A stretch of DNA of 29,696 nt from Prasinococcaceae sp. CCMP 1430. Taxonomy: Eukaryota; Prasinodermophyta; Palmophyllophyceae; Prasinococcales; Prasinococcaceae. The notes under the pieces were generated by a model. It was not told the origin of the DNA. It did no database searches and saw nothing but the letters and a program-made list of their open reading frames with translations. The stretch is taken from NCBI GenBank assembly GCA_013416795.1, contig RQSC01000958.1:131401-161096 (forward strand), written 5' to 3'. Below are positions 18,150 through 27,500 of the stretch, piece after piece (position 1 is the first letter of the stretch; every line of letters starts with the position of its first letter). The translations under genes were made by a program, and so were the position numbers.

Positions 18150-18270
18150 ATCCCGATCGCTTTGCGCGCCGCTCCTACTCTGCGCCCCCCCACCTTCCCA
18201 CTCCTCTCCCCTCCTGCTGTGCGCCAAGGCCGTGCCCGCGGTGAGGCCCGCGTGCGTGTGCTCGGCCGCG

Positions 18271-19252
18271 ATGGTGCTCGCGTCCGCGTGGAATGCGTTG
18301 CCCGACCTGGGCATCGCCGCGGGGTGTGCCGACACGGTCAAGACACTGCGGGAGATGAACAAGCGGCAGATGCTCAGCCAGGTCTGACGCGCGGCGAGGG
18401 CGGGCGCACTCACGCGCGCTCTTGGGGGCGCGTGCGCCGCGCGATGGCACGCGCTGAGCCGTGCGCCAGCGCGTGTCTGCGCAACACCGCGCTGACGCCT
18501 ACGCGCACCCGCCTCTGCGCGCTCCTGCAACAATACTCTCCCTGGCAGGCGCTCGCGCTTGGCCTGATTTGCTCGAGTGCACTGATGATCTGGAAGGTGC
18601 TCATGCTCTGGACGGGGTCGGAGTCTCCGGTCGTCGTTGTGCTCAGCGGGAGCATGGAGCCCGGCTTCCAGCGCGGCGACATCCTCTTCTTGCGCTTGGA
18701 CGAGGAACCCTTTCACACGGGCGAGGTCGTAGGTATGTCCTCCAAGCGGGGCAGTGGACAAGCCAAGGCGCACGCACACGAACGCGAACGTGTGTGTGTG
18801 CAAGCCGTGACCGCTGATCTATGCAGTGGACACCGGCGTGTTCAAGTCATCGCTGACCCTTGCGCGTGCGCGCTCGCTCGCTCGCGCGCGCTCGCACGCT
18901 CGCGCGCACACTCGTGTGCATGCTCGCCGTGTCCTCTCTGGCGCTTCCGCGCCATGCAGTGTTCAACATCCACGGTCGCGACATCCCCATCGTGCACCGC
19001 GTAGTGCGCGTGCACGAGGACGAGGGCACGGGCACAGAGCGCATCCTCACCAAGGGCGACAACAACTATGGCGACGACCGCGTGCTCTACGCGCACGGCC
19101 AGGAGTGGCTCGGGCGCGAGCACATTATGGGGCGATCCACGGGCTACCTGCCGCACGTGGGCATGGTCACCATCATCATGAACGACTACCCGCTCGTCAA
19201 GTTCCTGCTCATAGGCGTGCTCGGGCTGCTCGTCGTCACGGGGAAGGAATGA
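18271..19252 (+). CDS. SEC11: signal peptidase complex catalytic subunit SEC11
   Basis: Removes signal peptides in the ER membrane. Exons are 18271-18381, 18549-18732 and 18960-19249 plus stop; introns are 167 bases (phase 0) and 227 bases (phase 1). The spliced protein is 195 residues; family members are about 170-200. The N-terminus MVLASAWN...MNKRQMLSQ leads to one membrane helix (about 38-60, [16 protein letters not shown]). Then come [17 protein letters not shown] with catalytic Ser72, [25 protein letters not shown] with His111 (restored exactly by splicing across intron 2), [10 protein letters not shown] with Asp132 and Asp137/138, and [17 protein letters not shown]. The C-terminal hydrophobic stretch is also family-typical. 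The eukaryotic Ser-His-Asp arrangement is complete. The gene converges with TIC20. Confidence 0.95.
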
Positions 19253-19579
19253 GCGCGCGCGCGCGCGCGCTCGTGTGGATGCGGAGGAGTAATAAGCGGG
19301 ACCTGGCGATTTTGACGCCGTTGGCGCGGGGGTCGGCGCGGGCGCGCACGCGGGCAGACGCGCGTGTGTGCGCGTGCACGTCCCGCACATGTGCTGAGAG
19401 CCAGCAGGTGGCAGTGTGTTACACACGTCACGGTGCTCGCAGCGTCCTCTCACGGCCGCACCTGGATGTACACTGCGCGCGCGAGCGTACGGGGAGGACA
19501 GCAGAAAGCCGCACGCGCGCGCGCGCACGCGCGCACAAACGTATGAGCACACACACACACGCGCGCGCGCACGCATCGG
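19253..19579. other. convergent intergenic region, GC/CA repeats
   Basis: Between the stops of SEC11 and the TIC20 homologue. It holds CG runs (about 19254-19272), further CGCG/CACA simple sequence (19511-19575) and a GTACA-containing stretch near 19465. No gene or RNA was recognised. Confidence 0.5.
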
Positions 19580-20605
19580 TCAGATGAAGCACAGCCCGCC
19601 GTATCTTGCCGCGGGCCACGCGCCTGCGCGATGCACACGCGCGCGGGCACGTGCGCGCGCACGCGCGCGGGCGCATGCGTCACACTCCGCGGCGTGCGCG
19701 AGCCCCTCACCTGCCTCGCTGACCACCGGGATGTCCGCGTACGTCCCCACGAGCGTATGGTACGCGCAGTACGCCACAGCGCCGATGGACGTGACGAAGG
19801 TCATCGTGCACATGAAGCCGCCCACCATGCTCACCTGCAGCTCCATGGGCAGGTAGGAGATCACCTAGAGGAGGGCACGGGCGAGCGTCAGAAGGCAAGC
19901 TCACTCACACGTGTGTGCACGCGCGCGCTCACGCGCTCACGCGCTCACACACAGTCGCACAGTCGCACGGGCACGCGCAGGTGCAGGCGCAGGTGCAGGC
20001 GTACGCGCGCGCACGTTTGAACGCGCGCACACGCGCGACCACACACAGACGCGATTGCATCAGTGCGCACGTGCGGCCTTTTGCAGCCCGCTCACCCACA
20101 CTCCCCTCTTCTTCCCGCGCACGCGCGCCCCTTACCAGCCCGGCGAGCATGAGGCAGATATCGAGCAGGATGGACTGCATGGCGTTGAAGCGCACGAAGT
20201 GCGGCAGCTTGTTGTTGCGCACGACCACCAGGAAGAGCGCGAAGAAGACCAGGAAGGGGATCACGCTGTTGGCGTGGTACGCGTTGAGCACGGGTCCGAA
20301 CACCGTCAGCAGGAGGTTGCTCACCTCGTACTGGTCGTAGATCTCGCGACCGAAGACCAGGCCCTCGATGAGCGGCAGCACGTAGGGCAGGATGGCCGCA
20401 CAGCGCCACGCGGCGTTGGGCGGGCCGTCTGCGGGCACGTAGTCGGGGCTCACCTCGGCGGCGCGCGCGGCCACGCGGCGCGCACGCGACCGCACGCCGC
20501 GCCGCGCCGCGCCGCGCCGAGCGCCCTGTGGCGCAACGCTCGCCCCTACCCCCACCCCACCAACTCACCCACACACTCACGCACGAGCTCGCGCGCGCGC
20601 ACACG

Positions 20606-20636
<31 letters not shown>

Positions 20637-20653
20637 ACACGCACACACGCACG

Positions 20654-20685
<32 letters not shown>

Positions 20686-20830
20686 CAGAGGCCTGCGCAC
20701 AGCGCAGGGCAGCCGCCGGCGGGGCTTTGGGCGCGCGCGGGCACCGCGCGGCGAAATCCCCTTCCGTAAAATGTCCGAACGGCTCTCCTGAAGCTCTTTT
20801 GCACCCCGATTGCCGGCCGAACCGCGGCAT
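19580..20830 (-). CDS. TIC20: TIC20-family plastid inner envelope translocon protein
   Basis: Component of the protein import channel of the plastid inner envelope. Confident exons are 20525-20136, 19864-19711 and 19623-19583 plus stop, with introns of 271 (phase 0) and 87 bases (phase 1). The core has [62 protein letters not shown], and after splicing [14 protein letters not shown] with a long last helix and DIPVVSEAG. These follow TIC20 blocks (alpha-helical, four spans, VRFN-MQA-LLD, PIVSEAA). A tentative first exon 20830-20687 (48 residues, MPRFGRQSG...) ends at a GT-repeat donor; the 161-base CA/GT-repeat intron ends at CAG before residue [10 protein letters not shown], giving about 243 residues. 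No clear signal peptide is visible, so the N-terminus is uncertain. Confidence 0.85.
20596..20687. repeat. CA/GT microsatellite in TIC20 first intron
   Basis: Long AC/CA repeats interrupted by GCAC and AAAC units. On the coding strand it is a GT repeat that begins at the proposed splice donor. Confidence 0.85.
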
Positions 20831-21353
20831 TCCGCGCCACGAAATGTTAAAAATGAGAAAAAAATCCGCGCCCGAGCGAGGATAAGAAGGCAGCAGCAGG
20901 GGATCCAAACGAGCGGACGCAAACCCTCAATGGGTAAGAACCTAAATATGCAATTTGTGCTGTGAGTTTCACACCAAACCTAAACCCGGACCCACTCCAA
21001 CCCCGCGCGTATGCTCCACGGCGGCGAGCAACGTCGGGGCGCGCGGGTGCGCGAGCACACACGTGTGCGCGTGCACGCGCGCGTGTGTGCACACGGATAG
21101 CCGAATAGTTAACAGTACATGTACAACTGCCGTACGAACATTGGAAAAGAAGTGCGGAGGGACGAGCGTATGTGCGCGCGGGCGTGTGCTTTCGAGCTCG
21201 TGCACGAGCACGAGCACGAGTGCGAGCAAGACAGTGTGTGTGTGTGCGTTTGTGTGCGCGCGCGCGGGCGTTCGTGTGCGCGTGCGGCGTGCGCTCGCGT
21301 GCACGTGCGCGTGCGAAAAGTGCCAGGGCTCCAAATGCGCACGCACGCGCGCA
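20831..21353 (-). promoter_or_regulatory. upstream region of TIC20 homologue and 3' side of PAP gene
   Basis: AT-richer sequence at about 20840-20990 (including a CATATTTAGG-like element on the minus strand) probably holds the TIC20 promoter. The rest is CG/CA simple sequence with a GAGCAC/GAGCACGA repeat near 21198-21228 and GT repeats near 21234-21255. No gene was recognised. Confidence 0.4.
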
Positions 21354-23200
21354 TCACCGGCCGTCCGGTGCGCCACGCACGAGCCACACGTCGTCCGCCA
21401 CGTGTGGTTCCCCCATGCTGAGCGGCTCATCCACGCGGTAGAAGCGCCAGCGCGCGTGCGTGGCGTTCGCGCACGCCAGCCGCCCCAGACCGAAGTGCGT
21501 GAGCCGTGCCGCGCTCCACGGCTGCTCGATGACCGTCACCTCCGAGGTGAGCGTGTGACCACCCGCGCCGACCACCAGGTGGACCGTGCCACCGCCCAGC
21601 CTTACCACGCCCGCAGAGTCTTCCGCGGCCGACGCCGCGCCTCTCATCGCGGCGCTGCCGCCCACGCCCGCGACGTAGCTCACGTCGACCAACCCAGTGC
21701 TCGTGCCCAATACTGCAGAGTTTTCTGCAGCCGACCCCACGCCGCCGCTCGAAGAAGACGCATTCACACACGCAAAGTTGGCGAGCGGACACGAGCGCTC
21801 GTACGCGTGCACGTGGCCGTAGAGCATGACGTCGACGCTGTGTTTGCGCAGTAGCGGCTCGAGCGCCTTTCGCAGATGCGCCGCCATTGACTGCGTGCCC
21901 AACCCCGGCAAGTGATCATACGACGAGTACGCCGGCCGGTGGCCCGCGCCAACAATCCACGGCGTCGCTGAGCGGTTTACGGCAGCGAGGTCCGCCTCGA
22001 GCCACGCGAGCTGCTCCGAGCCCGCCGTCCAGTCGTGCTCCGTCGACAGCACGAAGGTGTGCACGCCACCGTGCTCGAACGAGTACCAGTACGGCGGCCT
22101 GGACGCGGCGGCCGCGGCGACGCCAGCGGCGACGCCCGAGGTGATGCCCTGCGCCCGCTCGGCCCGCTCCGCCAGCGCCGCCCTGCGCGGCGCGGAGACC
22201 CCAACCCCGCCCTGCCCCACCCCGCTCGCGCCCAGTCGCCCGCCGCGCCCGCCGCGCTGCCGGGCATGTGCGCGAAGCGCGCCGCCGCGGGCACGCAGCA
22301 CTCACCGCCCGAGTCGACGCCGTAGTCGGACCACGGCGGCCTGAAGGCTCCCGCCGTGCCGTTGGGCCAGTTGCACTCGTGGTTGCCGACGCCGACCATG
22401 TACGGCACGCGGCTGGAGATTGGCTCGATGAGGTCCATCCAGCGCTCCCACACGCCGGCGTAGCCACGCGCGTACGACAGGTCCCCCACGTGGAGCGCGT
22501 ACGCAGGCACCGCGTCGCCGTTCGCCCCGCCGCCGCCCAGAACAGCCTCGACCCCCTTCGCGACCAAGCCAGCGCCTGGGGCGTGCGCTTCGGCGTCGTC
22601 GGGCTCGCCCATGTCCATGAAGGCGAGGAAGTCCACCGGGAACGCGCCGGGCGCGGGTGGTGCCACCAGCGAGCCGGACGCCGACGCGCACCCCGAGGCG
22701 GCCACCCCGTCGGACGTCGAGTCGATGCAACGCACAGTGTAGCCGTAGGCAGTCCCGTCGGCGAGGCCTCCCAGGCGCGCCGAGTAGAACGCCCCCGGCG
22801 GCGCAAAGTGCGTGGGGTCGTTCGCCGGGCCGCCACACAGGTCGGAAATGCCATACGTGATCGGAGCGGACGCGCGTGACACCGACGGCTGCGCGGCGGA
22901 CATGGGGGCGGAAGGGGGCGGATGTTGAGAAGAAATGCAGTGTGTCAGCTTGTGCGTGTTCGTACGCACGCATGCGTGAGCGCGCGTGTGTGCGTGCGTG
23001 CACGCATTGTTCCGTACCGCTGCCTGCCCACTCACGGGCGCGTATGCCACCTCGAAGTCGCACTCCGCCGAGTCGGCCGTCCACGCGACTACGGCAGCGC
23101 CGGCGCCTCCCGCGCTCGCCAGCCGCAGGTGGCGCGGAGCGCACGCGCCCGCAGCCCAGCCGCTGCTGCCGTCACCGCCGGCGACCGGTGCCGCCGCCAT
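21354..23200 (-). CDS. purple acid phosphatase (metallophosphoesterase)
   Basis: Dinuclear metal phosphatase, usually secreted or vacuolar, that frees phosphate from organic esters. Exons are 23200-23036, 22888-22221 and 22182-21357 plus stop; introns are 147 bases (phase 0, no in-frame stop) and only 38 bases (phase 2). The protein is 553 residues. An N-terminal fibronectin-like domain (LRLAS...VVAWTADSAECDFEVAYAP, GLADGTAYGYTVRC) precedes the catalytic domain with all five metal-binding blocks: AFMDMGE, HVGDLSYARG, GVGNHEC, VGAGHRP and YGHVHAYERSC. The block DSGGECCVP and STEHDW-GSEQ-WLEADL are also typical. The first block has Met where plant enzymes have Gly (GDxG). ATG 23200 gives no obvious signal peptide; an N at 23213 makes the region just upstream uncertain, so the true start may be farther out. 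Confidence 0.87.
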
Positions 23201-23379
23201 GGCCGGGCGCGCNGGGCGCGCCAGACGGCGCGCGCAGTGGGCGCTGCTGCTCGCGCGGGGGGAGGGGAGGCCCTCCCGCTCGCCGGGACGCGGGCCTCGG
23301 GCGACGCCCGCGAGGTTGCGGCGGCCGCGCGGGAGGCGCGCGGCTGCAGCGCCTCTCCACGCCCGCCTCAGCCCGCGCG
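23201..23379. promoter_or_regulatory. short divergent promoter between PAP and PI synthase, with an unknown base
   Basis: Only 179 bases separate the two ATGs. It is GC-rich with no TATA box, and base 23213 is unresolved (N). It must hold regulatory signals for both genes if both starts are right. Confidence 0.45.
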
Positions 23380-24302
23380 ATGTCGTCCACGCTGCACCGC
23401 TGGGCGGCGCTCGCGGGCGACAACGTGTACCTATTTGCGCCAAACCTGATCGGCTACACGCGGCTCATTGCGCTTTGCGTGGCGTTCGCCTACGCGGATC
23501 GCTCGCCGACGTCGTTCCTCGTGCTCTACGTGTTCAGGTGCGTCCCGGGCAGCGCGATACCGAGATCGACTGCGTCCGCACCGGCCACTAGCGCCGGCGC
23601 ACAGGGGTCCACCCATGCACTCCTGTGCGGTTCGATGCGCATGCCGCGCCTCGCTAACCATAGCGCCCCCCATGTGTGTGCGCCTCCGCGTCCCCAAGCT
23701 TTGCGTGCGACGAGCTGGACGGACGCGCGGCGCGTACCTTCGGCCAGTGCTCAACCTTCGGCGCAGTGCTTGATATGGTCACAGACCGCGTGGCGACAGC
23801 CGCATTGCTCGCGTCGCTCTCGGGGGCTGCTGAGTACGCGCCGCTGCGCCTGCAGTTCCTCGCGCTCATGGTGCTCGACGTGGGCTCGCATTGGTTTCAA
23901 ATGTACGCGCAGCTGCTGGTGGGCGCCGACTCGCACAAGAGCCTGGGTGTGCACAAGCCTTGGCTGCTCCGACAGTACTATTCCAACCGCATTTTCATGG
24001 GCTTTTGCTGCATATCCGCGGAGATAGCTCTTGTCGCGCTCTACGTGCGGCGCGGCGTGGTTGAGGGCGGCGCGCTTGCGAGGGTGTGCCGCGCAGTGGG
24101 CGCGCTGTGCGCGCCAGGAATGGTGCTCAAGGTGGTGCTCAACTGGATGCAGCTGCTAAGCGCGATGGGCGATATTGTGGAGCTTGACAAGCGCAAGCGT
24201 CAGGAGGCACGCGCCGCATCTGGGGCGGAGGGACGCGCGGGCCTGGGTGAAGGCGGGGGAGCCGCTGATGCACCCTCCGCTGAAGACAAAAAGGCGGCGT
24301 GA
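23380..24302 (+). CDS. PIS: phosphatidylinositol synthase (CDP-diacylglycerol-inositol 3-phosphatidyltransferase)
   Basis: Makes phosphatidylinositol from CDP-diacylglycerol and inositol in the ER or Golgi membrane. Exon 1 is 23380-23537 and exon 2 is 23699-24299 plus stop; the 161-base phase-2 intron restores VLYVFSFACDELDG. The protein is 253 residues. The CDP-alcohol phosphotransferase signature is complete: D57-x2-D60-G61-x2-A64-R65-x8-G74-x3-D78-x3-D82, within DELDGRAARTFGQCSTFGAV and the following MVTD. The first helix (NLIGYTRLIALCVAF) and later GSHWFQMYAQLLVGADSHKS with the Tyr-rich QYY segment match PIS rather than other members of the superfamily. The C-tail is charged, ending EDKKAA. 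Confidence 0.93.
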
Positions 24303-24576
24303 GCGTGGCGAGCGAGCTCTCCCACTAATATACTTTTTTCGACAACGAGTCGGCGTTGACGCGCATGCGGCGCGCGCGACAAGTCTCGCACCGCGGCGCA
24401 TGAGCACACTCGGTGCTAAAGTGCGTCCTGTGGGCGTGGCCTCAGTGGGAAAAACTTTTTCTGTTGGTACACTAATTAGTCATCATCCGGCTGCATCTCC
24501 GTGCCTTTGTGTGTGTGTGTCTTTGTGTGTTTGTGTGTGGCGAGCGTCCACATCTGGCCGGGCCACATCAAGAAGC
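24303..24576. other. convergent 3' region with AT-rich patches and GT repeat
   Basis: AT-rich patches at 24324-24339 and 24454-24482 are probable 3'-end signals for the two convergent genes, PI synthase and the REC/CLU gene. A GT/TGTG repeat lies at about 24506-24539. Confidence 0.45.
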
Positions 24577-27500
24577 TCATGCGGCGCTCACCGCCGGTCG
24601 GCGCACAGTGCCGCTGGGCGAGCGCTTGGAGCGGCCAGCGCGCGCGCCGCCGACCTGCCGCGCGCGGCTGCGAGAGCCCGTGGCCTGCTTGGCCTGCTTG
24701 CGCGGTCGCACGACGACGAAGCCATCAGTCTCTTCGGCCTCCGGCTCCGATGGCAGCGATGCCCCGGCATCTACGCTCGCGCAGTCGGAGCTAGCGGGCT
24801 CGCTACTTCCTGTGCTGCCGCCCAGCGGCGTGGGCGTTGCTGTCGGCTCGAGGGCGTGCACTGACGCAGGCACGGTTGCGAGAGACAGGGGTCGCGCCCA
24901 GCTGCCACGGGGAGCGGCGGCCTTGCTAGCCGCCGCAGGCGCTGCCGCAGGGGCAGACTCCAGAGTCGTCGGCTTCTTCTCCTGCGCGGGCGCAGGCGCG
25001 GGTGCAGCCTTGGGCGACGACAACGCGCCTTCCGACCCCGATGTCTTGGCATCAGGCGCTGGCTTCGACGCTGCCGCTGTTGGGCTGTCCTGCGGCTGCT
25101 CGCGCTTGGCAGCTGGGGCTCCCGCTGCTACGCTTGCGGCCACGCGCGCGGCCACGCTCGCCGCCTTGGCCACCGGGCGAGTGATTGGCACGAAAACCAC
25201 AGCGTTTGGGTTCATGGCCTCGGACGATGCCTTCTTCGGCGACATGGCACTCTGCGCCTTGGCGCTGCCGGTGGCATCAGAGGGCTTTGTTGCACGGCGG
25301 GAACCCAGCTTCGCGGCGGCGGCCAGCGCTGCACCTGTAGCCTGCGCGACGCCCGCACGAGGGCGCACGAATGGCGCAGCAGCGGCGCTCAGGCTCTTGG
25401 ACGCGCTCGTTTTGTCAGAGCTGTCGCTGCCATTGCTGCTGTCGACCTCGCTGCTCTTGTCGGAGCTGCTGGTCTCGGCGCTCGTCTTGGCCACTGTGGT
25501 TGTGGCTGCGGCGGCGGCGTCGATCGAAGTTCCATCCGCCTGCGCATGCGACTCCTTCGACTCGCTCGCACCCAGCATCGTCGCGTACGTGCCACCCGCC
25601 TTGGCGGGCGAGGGCGGCGCCTGAACGCTCGCGCCGGCTGCACGGCCCTGGCGCGGCGAGGTCGGGTGAGACTGTGCGCCGTCCGACTGGCCCGAGCTCG
25701 AGCTGTTGTCAGGCGAGCTCTTCCACGCGCGCTCGAGCACCGTGTTCGGAGCACCGCCATCGCTGCCGTTGCCACTCGATTCGGTCGTCGTCTTCGCCGT
25801 CTCGGCCGCTGGCCGTCCAGCCGCCTGCGCCCAGGGCGCCATCGGGCTTTTCGACGGTGCGGCTGGCTTCATCGCCGGCTGCGCCGGTGCGTGCGCCTGC
25901 GCACGCGCGGGAGCGGGGCCGGGCGCCGCCTTCGTTGCGCCGCGCTCTCCTTTCGCGACCCGTTCGCCCCTCGCACTGCTTCCGCCCTTGCTGGTGTTTC
26001 CCGACTTCTTTCGGGTGCCGTTGGTGTCAACCTCACCGCGCGCGGTGCTCTGGGACGCGCGCGCGCTGCGCCGCTCCTGGCGCTCGGCGCGCCGGCGCTC
26101 GTCGCGCGCCTGCTGCCTGCGCTTTGAGGGCGCCACCACGTCTTCCCAGTCGTCACCAGCGAGCGAGGACTCAGGGGGCGTCAGTGCCCCCAGATCGTCG
26201 CTCGCGAGGCTCGAGATTCCGGCTGCAGCGGTCGGCTCCGCCGCCGTCGCGGTTCCGTCTGAGCTGTCGGCGGTGGCTGCAGCCTCGAGCGTGTCAGCGC
26301 CGGACGTTACGGGCTCCGCGCCCTCAGGGATTTCGTGATCCATATCACCCTTGTCCTGCGCGGCATCACACCCATCGTCCTCGACCGCGCCAGCATCCGC
26401 GCGTGCCTCGCCCTCGGATCCACTCGATGCCGCCTCGGTCGTCGCTCCTGCTGCATTGCTCTCCGCCTCGAGCGCCTCCTCAACTGCGAGACGTGCATCA
26501 GCTGCTGTGGTTTCCTCCTCCTCGATGAAGCGCACGAGGTCATTGAGCGCGAGATGGCCGCGCGACGCAATCGAGCGGTCGGGTCCAGCGCGGCCCGCCT
26601 GCCGCGCCTCGTTGCGCTCCACCTGCTTCGAGTCGAAGTATTCAAGCCAAGCCTGTGCGTCGAGCGTTCGCGGGTCGTCCGCGCCGAGGCTCGCCTCCAG
26701 AATGTTCAGGGTTGTCTGCTCGTGGCTCACACTCAGGCCGTACGCCTCGCTGAGCGAGAGCGCAATGGCAAGGGCGTGGTAGGCGGCGGCGGTCTGCACG
26801 TGCAGGCGACCGAGTAGCCGGCGGTTGCACGCAAGCGCCTCGTGGAGATAGCGCAACGCCAGCTGAGTCTGGCCGCAGCCTTCCTCCATCATGGCAATGT
26901 TGATGAAGGTCGCTGCGGTGTTGGGGTGCTCGGCCCCGCAGGCCATCCCCAGCAGCTGCAGCGAGCGGCGGACGTACACCAGTGCGAGCTCCGTGCGCTG
27001 CAGACGATAGTAGAATACGGCGAGGTCCCCGTAGGCCTTGATTGTGTCAGGGTGGTCCAGGCCCAGCTCGCGCTCACATGTGTCGAGCGCCGTCTGTTGA
27101 TAGGCGGCAGCCTGCGAGAAGTCGCCTGTGTGGTAGAGGGCCACGGCCAACAGCGAGCGTGCACCGGCGGACGCGCGGTGGCGGGCGCCGCATACGCCAG
27201 CAGCACGCACAAGCGCGCGCGCGGCCAGCGCTGCTGCATGCTCGAGACGGCCCTTGTCGAGCGCCGCCTTGCTCGCCTCGAGCAGCGCGCGCCCATCCGC
27301 CGACGTAGGCGCCACCTGCTTGAGCACGGGCACAGCCGAAAGCACATCGTGCGCGCGCACGACGACGCCGTCCTCACAACCGAAGTCGTACGCACGTGTG
27401 ACGACCTCGAGGCCCACCTTTGTGCACAGCGCACGCATGAGCGCCAGCCGCCGCAGCGTCGAGCGCTGCCCGCGTGCGCGCGCCCGCGTGGCTGCCGCTG

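Larger units (their letters stand above)
17637..18270. promoter_or_regulatory. divergent region with unresolved RER 5' exon, telo-box and G/C tract
   Basis: Holds the presumed RER intron with GTGC repeats (17639-17712). An AT-richer part at 17790-17830 follows, with the reverse complement of AAACCCTAA (plant telo-box) at 17814-17822. Next are short ACCGGT repeats near 17918-17930, and finally a G-rich block with a 31-C run (18086-18149). A missing first exon of the RER-like gene is expected here but no confident ATG exon was found. Confidence 0.4.

Noticed and set aside
19253-19579. tRNA or small RNA gene in the convergent spacer
   Set aside because: Only GC and CA simple sequence is present; no cloverleaf or A/B box could be found by eye.
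18826-19587. 253-codon frame overlapping SEC11 exon 3
   Set aside because: It is a shadow frame rich in Arg/His; the SEC11 frame carries the catalytic residues and correct splice junctions.
12309-23035. Selection for stopless introns with length a multiple of three
   Set aside because: Six of about 19 introns have such a length, the chance expectation, and lack of stops follows from the high GC content.
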